Below, one piece after another: positions 26,858-35,925 of a DNA stretch of 64,000 bases. Position 1 is the stretch's first letter. Each line of letters begins with the position of its first letter. Where the stretch lies: NCBI RefSeq assembly GCF_006175945.1, contig NZ_VAJL01000001.1, forward strand, positions 3,295,001 to 3,359,000, written 5' to 3'. The stretch is from Chryseobacterium mulctrae. Its GTDB lineage: Bacteria; Bacteroidota; Bacteroidia; Flavobacteriales; Weeksellaceae. A program made the position numbers and the translations under genes. The notes under the pieces were generated by a model, which saw only the letters and a program-made list of their open reading frames with translations, made no database searches and had not been told where the DNA came from.

Positions 26858-29332
26858 ATGAAGTACAGTTTATATGCTTTGCTTATGACTATGTTCGTCA
26901 GTCTGACTACCGGAAAACTATCTGCTCAAAACTATGAACATCTTGCAAAGTTGGTAAGGGAAACTGAGGAAATTCGTTTCCCTGAATCTTCTGATAATGG
27001 CAAATGGCTGGCCTGGTATTCTGTTTTGGGCGATGGTTCCAAAAATCTGAAACTGCAGAGTATATTGAATCAAGATATTCTGTTGGAAAGGAAAAATATC
27101 AATTTAATGATGTTTGTTGGGAATCATCTGGCAATCCAATTCGGAGAAATGCTGGAATACCTCGATCCTGAAACAGGGAAATCCCAGTCTTTGAAGAATG
27201 TCAGCAAATTTCTATATGATGATAAGACTAATGCCTTGATCGTATTGTACACAGAAAAGGAAGGCCGTTTGTTAGAAGTTTTTGATACCGATCTGAATCT
27301 CCGGCAAACTATTGCTGATGTTCAGTATGTATATGCAAAAAATGATCAAACGGTCGTCAGAAGAAAGATGGGTGATCTGAATGAAGTTCTGTTACTGAAA
27401 AAGGGACTTTTTGTAAATGTCTTTTCAACAACGGAAGACCTGAAAAATGTAGTTCCGTCAGGAACTAAGGAAAATGGTCTTGTGGTTCATAGCCTTAACG
27501 ATGGTAAATCTAAGATCTACTACATTGCTCCGGACAAAAAGCAATATGTAATGGACATCAGTAAGTACAATGATTATGATCAGATGACGCTCAGTCCGTC
27601 ACGTTCCGATCACCAGATCGTTATCAAACTAGAGAAAAAGTTAAAAGCCAAAAAAGAAATGGTGGATGTTTGGTATGGAACAGATTTCGACCTTGCGGCG
27701 CATAATACCTCCATACTTAAAGCTATTCAGATTGACTGGAACCCATTCACTGCAAAGACCAATTTGATGACCCGTTCCGGTTATTTTGGGGAAACGGCAG
27801 TAGGTAATGACCTGTATCTAATAAATCAGGTCGACAAAGATCAGGTGGATAAGATGGATAAGGCAGGAGGACAAGGTTTTGATAAACTTTTTTTGTGGAA
27901 TGCCGCTGTGGATGAGTACACTTTTATCTCCGATGTGCAGAAAGAAATGGTGATCTCTCCGACGGGTGAGTACCTCCTTATTCAAAAGGAGAATAACTGG
28001 CAACTCTATAACACAATAAAACGCCAAATAGTGGATTTAGATGTTTCTCGGGAAATGATGCCTTATTTTACTTCAGACAACGATGTCCTTTGGGTCGGGG
28101 GCAATACGATTGCTGAGCAGAATCTCTTTAACAGAAAGGTCAGGGAAGTAGTTAAGGGAGAAAACTCAATGATCGAACTGATCGATTTTAAACGTGTGTA
28201 TACAGATATCGGAAATAAAAGAGATTTCAGGACAGCGGATCTAAAGAAACCTTTGGTTGTCAAGATCACGAATCTAAGTGATCAAAATGTATCCTATGCC
28301 TATTTGAAAAATAGGAAACTCCATTCAATTTTATCTTCGACTCCTAATCAAATCACTGAATTTAAGCAGTTGGGTCAACGGGAACATTATTATTGGATCG
28401 CTGAAAATTATAATAAGCGTCCGACATTAATTGTAAGGGATGGAAAAGAAAATCCGAGAAAACTTTATGTGTCAAATGGCGGTGATCAAAAGTTTGAGCA
28501 AACTGAGATGATCAGGATTTCTTATAAGGGTTCGGATGGTGAGAAGATCAGCGGTGCGTTGTATATGCCGCTGAACTTTGACCGCTCTAAAAAATATCCT
28601 GTTGTGATGCATATCTATGAGAAACAGGAATATCTCACCAAAAGGTTTTTGAGACCATCTTTTGCAAATCCGACAGGTTACAATATTCCGCTGTTGATAG
28701 AGGAGGGGTTTGCAGTGTTGCTTGCCGACATCTCACAATCTGATAAAGGTGCCGGAATATCTGCTTTGGAGAGTATCAATAATGCTTTGGATGAACTGCA
28801 AAAAATAAAATATGTGGATATGAATAGAATCGGTTTGATGGGACAGTCATTCGGAGGATATGAAACCAATTTTATAGCCACTCATTCCGATCGTTTTGCG
28901 GCGTATGTTTCAGGAGCGGCTGTTTCAGATGTAATCCGCACCTACTACGCCTATAATTATAACTTTCATGCGCCAGATTATTACAGATATGAAGGACGGC
29001 AGTACTGGTTTAGATCAACAGTTGCTGAAGACCCTGAAAAATATATCAGGAATAATCCGATCATGTATGCTCAGAATGTCACCGCACCAATGCTCTTATG
29101 GACTGGGACAGACGATGGTAATGTCAGCCCTGATGGTACAAAATCGATGTTTATCGCTTTGAGGAAATATAAAAAACCTGTGATTGCATTATTTTATGAT
29201 AAAGAGGGTCATGCGATGAAAAAGCAAGAAACACAAAGAGATCTGACCGTCAAGATTTTAGACTGGTTTAATTATCATTTAAAGGATTATAAAGATATTT
29301 CCTGGATACATAAATACATAAAGGGTGCTTAA
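26858..29332 (+). CDS. secreted S9-family prolyl oligopeptidase-like peptidase
   Basis: 824 residues from the ATG at 26858, chosen because it begins a clear signal peptide (MKYSLYALLMTM to KLSAQ); an in-frame ATG at 26747 would bury the signal behind 37 residues. The first two thirds look like a beta-propeller; the last third is the catalytic alpha/beta domain with GQSFGGY (Ser), GTDDGNVSP (Asp) and DKEGHAM (His). It is a periplasmic serine peptidase cleaving short peptides, in an operon with SusC/SusD, so it probably processes what they import or a co-encoded peptide. Confidence 0.88.
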   Translation: MKYSLYALLMTMFVSLTTGKLSAQNYEHLAKLVRETEEIRFPESSDNGKWLAWYSVLGDGSKNLKLQSILNQDILLERKNINLMMFVGNHLAIQFGEMLEYLDPETGKSQSLKNVSKFLYDDKTNALIVLYTEKEGRLLEVFDTDLNLRQTIADVQYVYAKNDQTVVRRKMGDLNEVLLLKKGLFVNVFSTTEDLKNVVPSGTKENGLVVHSLNDGKSKIYYIAPDKKQYVMDISKYNDYDQMTLSPSRSDHQIVIKLEKKLKAKKEMVDVWYGTDFDLAAHNTSILKAIQIDWNPFTAKTNLMTRSGYFGETAVGNDLYLINQVDKDQVDKMDKAGGQGFDKLFLWNAAVDEYTFISDVQKEMVISPTGEYLLIQKENNWQLYNTIKRQIVDLDVSREMMPYFTSDNDVLWVGGNTIAEQNLFNRKVREVVKGENSMIELIDFKRVYTDIGNKRDFRTADLKKPLVVKITNLSDQNVSYAYLKNRKLHSILSSTPNQITEFKQLGQREHYYWIAENYNKRPTLIVRDGKENPRKLYVSNGGDQKFEQTEMIRISYKGSDGEKISGALYMPLNFDRSKKYPVVMHIYEKQEYLTKRFLRPSFANPTGYNIPLLIEEGFAVLLADISQSDKGAGISALESINNALDELQKIKYVDMNRIGLMGQSFGGYETNFIATHSDRFAAYVSGAAVSDVIRTYYAYNYNFHAPDYYRYEGRQYWFRSTVAEDPEKYIRNNPIMYAQNVTAPMLLWTGTDDGNVSPDGTKSMFIALRKYKKPVIALFYDKEGHAMKKQETQRDLTVKILDWFNYHLKDYKDISWIHKYIKGA

Positions 29333-29347
29333 TAGCACCCTTCTTTT
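29321..29347 (+). terminator. terminator of the SusCD-peptidase operon
   Basis: AAGGGTGC (29321-29328) pairs with GCACCCTT (29335-29342), followed by a T-rich run. The stop codon lies in the loop. Confidence 0.75.
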
Positions 29348-29369
29348 AATAATTAATTGATGAAGGAGG

Positions 29370-29639
29370 TTAAGGAATTCTGAAGAGTTCCGTTTCGCAT
29401 CCTGTTTGATAAAGATCGTGAACACCGGAAGCATCACTGACCGTACATACAAATCCTGTATTGTCTGTCGTACATTGCTGCTCCGTCATGACACATGGAG
29501 CGCTAGGGTTTGCAAGATCGATTTTCCAACCAGGAATTTCTGCTTTAGCAGATTTGGATGCTACATTGGTAGCATACGCACTACCGGCTCCAATAAATAG
29601 GATAGCCAATGGCAATACGATTTGTCTCATTTTTTTCAT
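29370..29639 (-). CDS. small exported Cys-containing protein (DUF6520-like)
   Basis: 89 residues with a signal peptide (cleavage near SAYATN), leaving a mature chain of about 65 residues with four cysteines (PCVMTEQQCTTD, FVCTV, TGCETELF) that can form two disulfides. The layout matches the DUF6520 family of flavobacteria, small exported proteins of unknown role usually encoded next to MauE-like membrane proteins, as here. It could be a signalling or antibacterial peptide precursor; that is inference from size and neighbours. Confidence 0.72.
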   Translation of the reverse strand: MKKMRQIVLPLAILFIGAGSAYATNVASKSAKAEIPGWKIDLANPSAPCVMTEQQCTTDNTGFVCTVSDASGVHDLYQTGCETELFRIP

Positions 29640-29663
29640 GATGTTAAAATTTGTTGTTGGTGC

Positions 29664-31169
29664 CTACTCTTTGTTCAGGTTTTCGGCTTCCCCTGAAATG
29701 AAATGTTGAATGATGTTTTGCGCAAAACGATATCTGATTATTTCATTTTCAATAATTACATACATTTGGTCTTTATTTATCGCAAATTGTATTCGCTGCT
29801 CTTCGGATCTGTTCGGTATATTTATGCTTCCAAGATATTTTTGTTCTTGTGTAGAATAGAGATCAATTATGATGGCTCTTTTACCCTTTTCCTTCTCAAG
29901 TTTTCGCTTGCGGTCCGATCGAACAAAGAGCACTCCCTTGTAAGCAAATGATCCTTCATTGACGATGAGCGGATTGTTCAGTTTACGGCTTCCATCAGAT
30001 AAGACGGATAATCCCAGATGCGGTGTTTTGACCGTGTCAATGGTCTTGTAGACATTCTTTGACTTCAGATTGTAGTCTGTAACGACAAACTGATTCTTGT
30101 AATGATAGACATAGACCACCTTTCCTGTAAAAGCATCGTAATTTAACTGCCCGTCAGGTTCAAAAAATCCTTCACTTTTTTTCTCAAGCAAATCGGGTCT
30201 TAGCTTTATTGAATCCTTATGACCTTTGGCAATAATCCCCAAAGTCTGTATCTGTTTGAGACGGTGAAAAGCACCGATTACAAAATGATCTGAATCAAGG
30301 CTTTTTATTTTTCTGAAATAGGTCTTTCCAACATTTTGTTCCGCTAGCTCATTCTTTCCGGTTTGTCCTGCAAAAACGATAGGTATTGTTCCGTCATACA
30401 GATATGTTATACTGTCAGCGACTTCCAATATCGGCGATCTGAAATTGATGTCTGTTCGGTCCAATCGTAAATTCTGCTGTTTCAATGAAGACAAATCGGT
30501 GATTTTTGTAATCGAAAAAGGTGCGGTATAATTGCCCAAATATAAAGTATCACCGTAGAAGCCTGCAATATAATACGAATTCAGTTTCAAATCATAAGTA
30601 CCATCTTTCAGAATGGGATGCTGCAAAAATCTCCTTTGGAAACCATTGTCCCTCTTTAAAATATTTTCTGACTGCTTGTACAGAAAAAACATTCCTGCCG
30701 AGCATAGAAAAGCTGTCACTACAAGGATTAAGCTCATCTTTGCTCTGTTGATCATCTGATGGTCTGTAGAAAAAATTATAGAAAAGACAGCAATCAATAT
30801 ACATATCAGATTGAAAATTAAATGCGTGTTCCAATCCATCTTTTCAAGAATGCCACCACACGAACATGGAACAAATTCACTATAGTTAAGAATCAAATAA
30901 ATATAGACAGTAAACAAAACCATCAAAATGTAGGATCCATATAAACCGATATACCTTGTTCTTTCAGAGATCAAAAGGAAACAAACCAAAAGCTCAAGGA
31001 TCAAAATTCCGTATGTAATAAAAACTGCATAGGCACTCAGGAGAGGTGATTGTGCAATTTGGATCTGAAAATTTTCAAAATCCATTATCTTACTGATGCT
31101 GGCGTAACAAAACAGCAGTATGAAAAAATAGCTTGTGAATTCTACAAATCTTGTTTTGATGGTTTTCAT
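29664..31169 (-). CDS. MauE/DoxX-like membrane protein with a large extra domain
   Basis: 501 residues when read from the ATG at 31169. A longer frame to 31205 overlaps the 54-codon gene and is less likely. Four membrane segments in the first 150 residues and the motif FVPCSCGGILEKM between segments are typical of the MauE family, linked to thiol-disulfide handling. A fifth hydrophobic segment follows, then about 320 residues of propeller-like sequence outside the membrane. Its neighbour encodes a four-cysteine exported protein, a reasonable substrate for disulfide work. Confidence 0.75.
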   Translation of the reverse strand: MKTIKTRFVEFTSYFFILLFCYASISKIMDFENFQIQIAQSPLLSAYAVFITYGILILELLVCFLLISERTRYIGLYGSYILMVLFTVYIYLILNYSEFVPCSCGGILEKMDWNTHLIFNLICILIAVFSIIFSTDHQMINRAKMSLILVVTAFLCSAGMFFLYKQSENILKRDNGFQRRFLQHPILKDGTYDLKLNSYYIAGFYGDTLYLGNYTAPFSITKITDLSSLKQQNLRLDRTDINFRSPILEVADSITYLYDGTIPIVFAGQTGKNELAEQNVGKTYFRKIKSLDSDHFVIGAFHRLKQIQTLGIIAKGHKDSIKLRPDLLEKKSEGFFEPDGQLNYDAFTGKVVYVYHYKNQFVVTDYNLKSKNVYKTIDTVKTPHLGLSVLSDGSRKLNNPLIVNEGSFAYKGVLFVRSDRKRKLEKEKGKRAIIIDLYSTQEQKYLGSINIPNRSEEQRIQFAINKDQMYVIIENEIIRYRFAQNIIQHFISGEAENLNKE

Positions 31170-31180
31170 AATCTTAATAT

Positions 31181-31345
31181 TTATCCTTTTCTGACTAATA
31201 TCCATTTGACATTTTTCCCACAGTAGGTGGACAGTACTTCGCCTTTTGAAAGGTAAACTACGGTGCTTATCCTTCCTTCAACCTCCCATTCTCCACTTTC
31301 CGTACATCTCTTTCCGGTGCTTAAGATCACTTTCTGATTTTCCAT
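31181..31345 (-). CDS. 54-residue protein with two cysteines, unrecognised
   Basis: ATG at 31343-31345 (minus strand) opens a 54-codon frame ending TAA at 31181. It begins MENQKVILSTGKRCTESG and continues with STVVYLSKGEVL and CGKNVKWILVRKG, a coherent small beta protein. The stop lies 11 nt before the ATG of the MauE-like gene and the start 35 nt after the lipoprotein gene, so it fits into a four-gene operon (31632 down to 29370). It is short enough to be missed by automatic annotation. Confidence 0.6.
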   Translation of the reverse strand: MENQKVILSTGKRCTESGEWEVEGRISTVVYLSKGEVLSTYCGKNVKWILVRKG

Positions 31346-31380
31346 TTTTTGAAACTGTATCAGTTAAGCAGAAATTATCC

Positions 31381-31632
31381 TTACCAGATCGTGTCCTGCG
31401 CCATCCTCCAGTGCTGCTTATCTTTTTTCGGTTCATCATCATCACCTGTATCCATATTGTCAGAACCTTTTTCTTCTGCAATGCCATTTTGAATCCTTGC
31501 AGATTCTTTATTGCTTTGAACTTTCATATTTTGTTGTTTCTGTTCTGTTGTATTTAAATCAGACTCAGATCTTTCACAAGACTGCATACAGAATGCAGTT
31601 ATTAGACTTAAAAGTGAGATATACTTTTTCAT
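31381..31632 (-). CDS. small predicted lipoprotein
   Basis: 83 residues with a lipoprotein signal (hydrophobic stretch ending in CMQSC, lipidated Cys19) and a short, very hydrophilic remainder rich in Glu, Lys, Asn and Asp. It is the first gene of the minus-strand operon with the 54-residue protein, the MauE-like protein and the exported Cys protein. The function is not visible in the sequence; it may be a surface tether or a peptide precursor. Confidence 0.65.
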   Translation of the reverse strand: MKKYISLLSLITAFCMQSCERSESDLNTTEQKQQNMKVQSNKESARIQNGIAEEKGSDNMDTGDDDEPKKDKQHWRMAQDTIW

Positions 31633-31740
31633 TTTTTTAACAATGGTTTTAAAGTTATCCCGGCCGGTTTTTGATATTGATTAGAATTCTGATGTCGAAA
31701 TTAGGAGGGTTAGGGAATTAAAAAAAACTATTGTTGCATC

Positions 31741-31773
31741 GATTGATACATTAAATGTAACTATTGATCAATC
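31741..31773. promoter_or_regulatory. inverted repeat in the divergent region of the peptide-like operon
   Basis: GATTGAT (31741-31747) and ATCAATC (31767-31773) form a 7-bp inverted repeat with ACATT/AATGT inside. It lies between the minus-strand operon (start 31632) and the TPR-AraC gene (start 31889), a position suited to an operator for that regulator. Confidence 0.35.
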
Positions 31774-31844
31774 CTACCAACAAAATTAAGGTGTATCGTA
31801 TTAATAATCAGTTAGTTGTTTTGGGTGTAAAGTTTGAACAAGCG

Positions 31845-31872
31845 TTTGATTGTGGTTTTTTTGTTAAATTTG
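31845..31872 (+). promoter_or_regulatory. promoter of the TPR-AraC regulator
   Basis: TTTG (31845-31848) and TAAATTTG (31865-31872) are 16 nt apart, slightly short of the usual spacing; the start codon lies 16 nt downstream. Confidence 0.45.
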
Positions 31873-31888
31873 TATATATCTTATCATA

Positions 31889-33598
31889 ATGCATTATTAT
31901 AATGGAGTTTTAACGCTATTATTCACTTTGTTTGTGTTTATGACACAAGGTCAAGAGATACAGCAACAATCTTACAAAGAGATTTCCCGATTGATCGATT
32001 CTTATTCTGAGAATGATGAAAGGGCAATTGTTTTTGTCAAAATGTACATTGACAAAGCAAAAAATGACCATAACCTTAAAAAATTGATCCGAGGTTACGA
32101 AGAAGCCATCTATTACAGCAAAGAAACCAGCAGGAAATTATCTTATGCTGACAGTGCCATTGTCACCGCTGTAAAATCAAACGACCAGGATCAGATTGCG
32201 AGAGCCTATGCAGGAAAAGGAATTATTTATTACTATAATCTAAGACAATATAAAAAAGCTTTAGAAGAATATCTGATAGCGTTCAAATATTCAAAAAATT
32301 CAAAAGATGGTTACCTTAAGAATAAGATCATCTATCATTTGGGAATGATCAAAAGCTATTTGGGATACTATAAGCAGGCAGCTGTACATTTTTCAGAGGC
32401 AGCTGATTTTTTTGAAAAAAATGCCAAAGAGAGTTTAGATCGGAACATTAGGTACAATAATGAATCAGGTTATTTTAACAGTATTTATCGCTTAAGCACT
32501 TGTTATAAAAATCTAAGACTATATCATAAGGAAGACTCTCTGATTAATATTGGGCTGGAAAGACTTCATAACAATAACGAGCTTGTAGTTGAGTTTGGAT
32601 ATTTCCAGAAAGGAAAGGGTATTCAGCTGCTGAGAAAAGGAAATACAGATGAAGCCTTAAAGCGATTAAAACTCTCACGTGATATTTTGATCACCAATCA
32701 AGATTACGCATCATTGACGAGCGTCTATTTTAATATAGGGAAACTATATAAGTCGATTGGCAATAGAGCTGAATCGTTAAATTATTTTAATAAAGTTGAT
32801 TCGCTGGTCAATAAATTTTGGTTTATTACCCCTGAGATCAGATCAAGTTACCTGTATCTGATCGATGATGCTAAAAAAAATGGAGATACTGAAAGGAAGA
32901 TGTATTACGCGGACCAGTTGTTAAAGGCTGACTCTATTATTAATGCTGACTTTGTGATACTCACGGACAAAATTTATAGTGAGTATGATACGGACAATTT
33001 ATTAGAAGGGAAGAATCAGGAGATCAGAGACCATCAGGTCATTTTATATTCTTCCATTGTTGCAGGATTGGTAATCTTGTTTTTTCTCATTTGGAGATTC
33101 CGGAAAAGAGAAAAGGAATTGAATGCGAGGTATCAGGAAGTGCTTGAAAAATTAAGTACCTCAAAAGAAACCATTAGTTTCGACTTCATACCACCCGCTT
33201 CATCTGATGAAAACAGTTTAGACTTATACAGTTCAGAAATTATCGAGGACATCAAAACAAATCTGAAGATTTTTGAAGACGAAAAACAATTTCTTCAGCA
33301 GAATTTAACACTTGACATTGTTGCCAAAATGATAGGAAGCAACCGAACCCATTTATCGTATGTACTTAATGTACACTTTGATGTAACATTTCCAACATAC
33401 CTTAAAGCTTTAAGAATCAGATATATCACCAATTTACTTGTAGAGGAAACTATATATCTTAGTTATAAAATTGAAACACTCGCCAAAATATGCGGGATGG
33501 CGAACAGGCAGATCTTCTCAGCACACTTTCTCGAGATCAACAGTATCAGGCCTAGAGATTTTATCAGAATGAGACAGGAAGAATTAAAGAAGACCTGA
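31889..33598 (+). CDS. TPR-containing membrane regulator with AraC-type DNA-binding domain
   Basis: 569 residues. A signal or anchor at the N-terminus is followed by tetratricopeptide repeats (about 80-370) in the periplasm, one membrane helix (about 390-408, VILYSSIVAGLVILFFLIW, 19 residues) and a cytoplasmic C-terminus with an AraC helix-turn-helix (IVAKMIGSNRTHLSYVLN, then ICGMANRQIFSAHFLE). This one-protein transmembrane signalling design is common in flavobacteria. Encoded divergently from the peptide-like operon, it probably senses a periplasmic peptide and controls that operon or the SusCD genes. Confidence 0.87.
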   Translation: MHYYNGVLTLLFTLFVFMTQGQEIQQQSYKEISRLIDSYSENDERAIVFVKMYIDKAKNDHNLKKLIRGYEEAIYYSKETSRKLSYADSAIVTAVKSNDQDQIARAYAGKGIIYYYNLRQYKKALEEYLIAFKYSKNSKDGYLKNKIIYHLGMIKSYLGYYKQAAVHFSEAADFFEKNAKESLDRNIRYNNESGYFNSIYRLSTCYKNLRLYHKEDSLINIGLERLHNNNELVVEFGYFQKGKGIQLLRKGNTDEALKRLKLSRDILITNQDYASLTSVYFNIGKLYKSIGNRAESLNYFNKVDSLVNKFWFITPEIRSSYLYLIDDAKKNGDTERKMYYADQLLKADSIINADFVILTDKIYSEYDTDNLLEGKNQEIRDHQVILYSSIVAGLVILFFLIWRFRKREKELNARYQEVLEKLSTSKETISFDFIPPASSDENSLDLYSSEIIEDIKTNLKIFEDEKQFLQQNLTLDIVAKMIGSNRTHLSYVLNVHFDVTFPTYLKALRIRYITNLLVEETIYLSYKIETLAKICGMANRQIFSAHFLEINSIRPRDFIRMRQEELKKT

Positions 33599-33649
33599 CT
33601 TTTTTATTTTTTAGCCCGATTTTTACGTTAACAATAAATTGAAAAACGT

Positions 33650-34495
33650 ATGAACGGACAAAATTTTAAAAAAAAAGTAGATCAACTTTGGAAAGATCTT
33701 ACAACAGCAGTAGATCAGATCAACAGAAGTGAGAATGATGTTGTGATTCGGGCAGAAGAAATTCTGATGGAAACAGACGCTGCTGTAAGACAATTGAAAG
33801 ACCTATTGCGCCAATATCAATTTCCGGACTGGAGTAACGAAATATATTTCTTTAAAAATACCAAACCGCAGTTCGTAGCAGTATATATCTACTATTCCAA
33901 AGTGTTAGCCATAGAAGCCTCAAAACCCTATGCTGATTCGCAGGCGTTAAGATCGTATTATGAAAACGAGAGATCCAATCTTTTATATTTCTATAATGAG
34001 CAAAGAGAATTTATCAGTTATTATCGTCGTAAATCGACATACTTAGACAAAAAATATTTCGTTCGGTTCAAATTTGATTTTAAGTTAAAGCTCAGTCCGG
34101 AACTGTACAGTTATGATGAGGAATTTTCCACCTCCCACGACCATATTGTGTCTCAAATATTGGCAAATGATCTTTTAGAGCAATATTTAACAAATAAAAT
34201 TGATTCAAAAGACGGTAAAGACAACTCTATTGACCATATTAAGAATCTGGAATGGACGGCTCCGAAAGTTGCCCTTATTGAGCTGTTGTATGCACTTCAT
34301 CAAACGAAGTGTTTTAATGGAGGTCATTCAGATCTGGCGGAAATTTTCCGTTGGGCAGAAAATTCACTAAATATTAATCTGGGTAATTATCACAAGACTT
34401 TAGGCGAAATACGGTTAAGAAAAATAGACAGAACTAAATTTTTGTCATTGCTTCAGCATAATTTTAATCAGTATTTGGATGATTTAGACCTATAG
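33650..34495 (+). CDS. rteC: RteC-family regulator
   Basis: 281 residues matching RteC, the regulator that turns on excision genes in tetracycline-inducible Bacteroides conjugative transposons. The C-terminal third (APKVALIELLYALHQTKCFN, GHSDLAEIFRWAE) is the DNA-binding winged-helix part and the most conserved. No RteA/RteB two-component pair is seen. The next gene but one region holds paired inverted repeats and an excisionase-like gene, the same order as rteC-xis in CTnDOT. Confidence 0.85.
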   Translation: MNGQNFKKKVDQLWKDLTTAVDQINRSENDVVIRAEEILMETDAAVRQLKDLLRQYQFPDWSNEIYFFKNTKPQFVAVYIYYSKVLAIEASKPYADSQALRSYYENERSNLLYFYNEQREFISYYRRKSTYLDKKYFVRFKFDFKLKLSPELYSYDEEFSTSHDHIVSQILANDLLEQYLTNKIDSKDGKDNSIDHIKNLEWTAPKVALIELLYALHQTKCFNGGHSDLAEIFRWAENSLNINLGNYHKTLGEIRLRKIDRTKFLSLLQHNFNQYLDDLDL

Positions 34496-34681
34496 GAGAA
34501 CAATTAGTTTCTACACAAAATTCTCCAATTTTAAATAGGACCATATACTATTTTCACTAATTAAGACTGTATTGGTTTTTATGTGGCTAAACATTAATAT
34601 GTATTAATGTAGAGTCTTTCATTATTCATAATTCAACTTAATTTATGAAAATAGAGTATTTCATAGGAATTGTAATTGTAA

Positions 34682-34715
34682 ATCTTTCGGTAGTATCGAT
34701 AAGCTACCGAAAGAT
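34682..34715. repeat. stem-loop repeat, copy 1 (candidate RteC/Xis site)
   Basis: ATCTTTCGGTAG (34682-34693) and CTACCGAAAGAT (34704-34715), a 12-bp perfect inverted repeat with a 10-nt spacer. Copy 2 lies 337 bp downstream, and both are followed by a GTGATTT motif. Confidence 0.6.
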
Positions 34716-35018
34716 CTTCTGTGTGATTTATCATAGAGCAGCTTGATATACATCAATATCAGCGAGATTTCTACTTAGATGATCGTTAAAAGTACTTCAA
34801 GCTAATTTGAATTCGATCAATATAACTCTTAGAAATATCGGCAAAACAATAGCCTTAATGGGACAAAATAAAAAATTTAGATAAATATTGAATTATAATC
34901 CAGTAAAAGTGTTGCTTATCGCAATGCATTGGTTGTTTTTTTCCAATTTCAAAAAAATTAAGTTGAATCATCAGTAACCATTGATCTAAAACTCTTTATC
35001 CAAAGGGTGTACAAGAGA

Positions 35019-35052
35019 ATCTTTCGGTAGTACCGAGAAACTACCGAAAGAT
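35019..35052. repeat. stem-loop repeat, copy 2 (candidate RteC/Xis site)
   Basis: ATCTTTCGGTAGT (35019-35031) and ACTACCGAAAGAT (35040-35052), a 13-bp perfect inverted repeat with an 8-nt spacer. It ends 44 nt before the Xis-like start codon, within the likely promoter region. Confidence 0.6.
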
Positions 35053-35096
35053 ATTAAGCGTGATTTTGAAATTTTGTCGAACAAAATAATTGACAA

Positions 35097-35360
35097 ATGG
35101 CAATATCTATTATCACCAAGGAAGACCTTCAGCAATTCAAAATTGAACTATTGGAAGGCATTGAAATATTACTCAAGGGTAAGACGACAGAGCAAAAATT
35201 ATGGCTTCGGAGTTCTGAGGTCAAGAAGCTGCTTAACATATCTTCAGGAACCTTACAAAATCTGAGGATCAACGGAACATTATCGTACAGCAAGATAGGG
35301 GGCTCCTTGTATTACAATTATAAAGACATCCAAAAATTACTCGCGGATAAAAAACAATAA
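35097..35360 (+). CDS. excisionase-like helix-turn-helix protein
   Basis: 87 residues. The C-terminal half (LRSSEVKKLLNISSGTL, RINGTLSYSKIGGSLYY) is the winged helix-turn-helix of the excisionase/MerR-like family found in Bacteroidota conjugative transposons. Such proteins bend DNA for excision and can activate transfer genes. The order after rteC and the upstream inverted repeats supports an Xis role. It starts the block of small genes that leads to the replication gene. Confidence 0.8.
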   Translation: MAISIITKEDLQQFKIELLEGIEILLKGKTTEQKLWLRSSEVKKLLNISSGTLQNLRINGTLSYSKIGGSLYYNYKDIQKLLADKKQ

Positions 35361-35376
35361 TTTTTAATACGGAATT

Positions 35377-35919
35377 ATGAAGAATAATAAAAATATCATC
35401 GGCTTTTTTGAGCGTGTCATTGAAGATGATCGATTGTATCCCTCTCACATCAGTATGTATGTTTCACTTTTCCAATTCTGGAGTTTGAACCGGTTTCAGA
35501 ATCCTTTTCGGATTAGCCGGGAAGATGTGATGAAGTTAAGCAAGATCAGGTCAATCGCTACCTACCATAAATGCATCAGAGAACTTTATCGCGCAGGATT
35601 TATACGTTATTCACCAAGTTATAACTCATACAAAGGAAGCTTGATTGAGATCATTGATTTTGACAGTGAAAAAGTAGGTGAAAAAAAAATATCTCAAAAT
35701 CAAAATTTCTTACTACAAGATGAGATTCGGTTTTTAGTTCCGATGTTCAATGAAGTTGAGTTATATTTTACTGAGCGGGATCTCCCATCTGCTGAAGCAG
35801 ATTGCTTTTTCTCTTTTTATCGATCTAAAAACTGGAAATTGAGTAATGAGAAACCAATGAAATGCTGGCGGGCTGCTGCGAGGAATTGGATCTCTGAATT
35901 GAAAAAATCTATAAATTAA
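35377..35919 (+). CDS. winged-helix-like protein of the element
   Basis: 180 residues, no signal peptide. The segment ISREDVMKLSKIRSIATYHKC, marked by its ends ISRED and TYHKC, followed by LYRAGFIRY, reads as a winged helix of the kind used in plasmid replication or partition regulators. The C-terminus (MKCWRAAARNWI) resembles the ends of several small DNA-binding proteins of this element. It lies 16 nt after the Xis-like gene and 6 nt before the DUF3853 gene, so it is part of one operon. Confidence 0.7.
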   Translation: MKNNKNIIGFFERVIEDDRLYPSHISMYVSLFQFWSLNRFQNPFRISREDVMKLSKIRSIATYHKCIRELYRAGFIRYSPSYNSYKGSLIEIIDFDSEKVGEKKISQNQNFLLQDEIRFLVPMFNEVELYFTERDLPSAEADCFFSFYRSKNWKLSNEKPMKCWRAAARNWISELKKSIN

Positions 35920-35925
35920 GAACAG

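Larger units (their letters stand above)
34496..35096. other. 600-bp regulatory gap between rteC and the Xis-like gene
   Basis: No gene is seen. It holds two copies of a strong stem-loop (34682-34715 and 35019-35052, listed separately) and an inverted pair ATTCAACTTAATTT (34631-34644) / AAATTAAGTTGAAT (34955-34968) framing the space between them. The layout suits a control region for excision or transfer, bound by RteC, Xis or a relaxosome protein. Confidence 0.5.
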
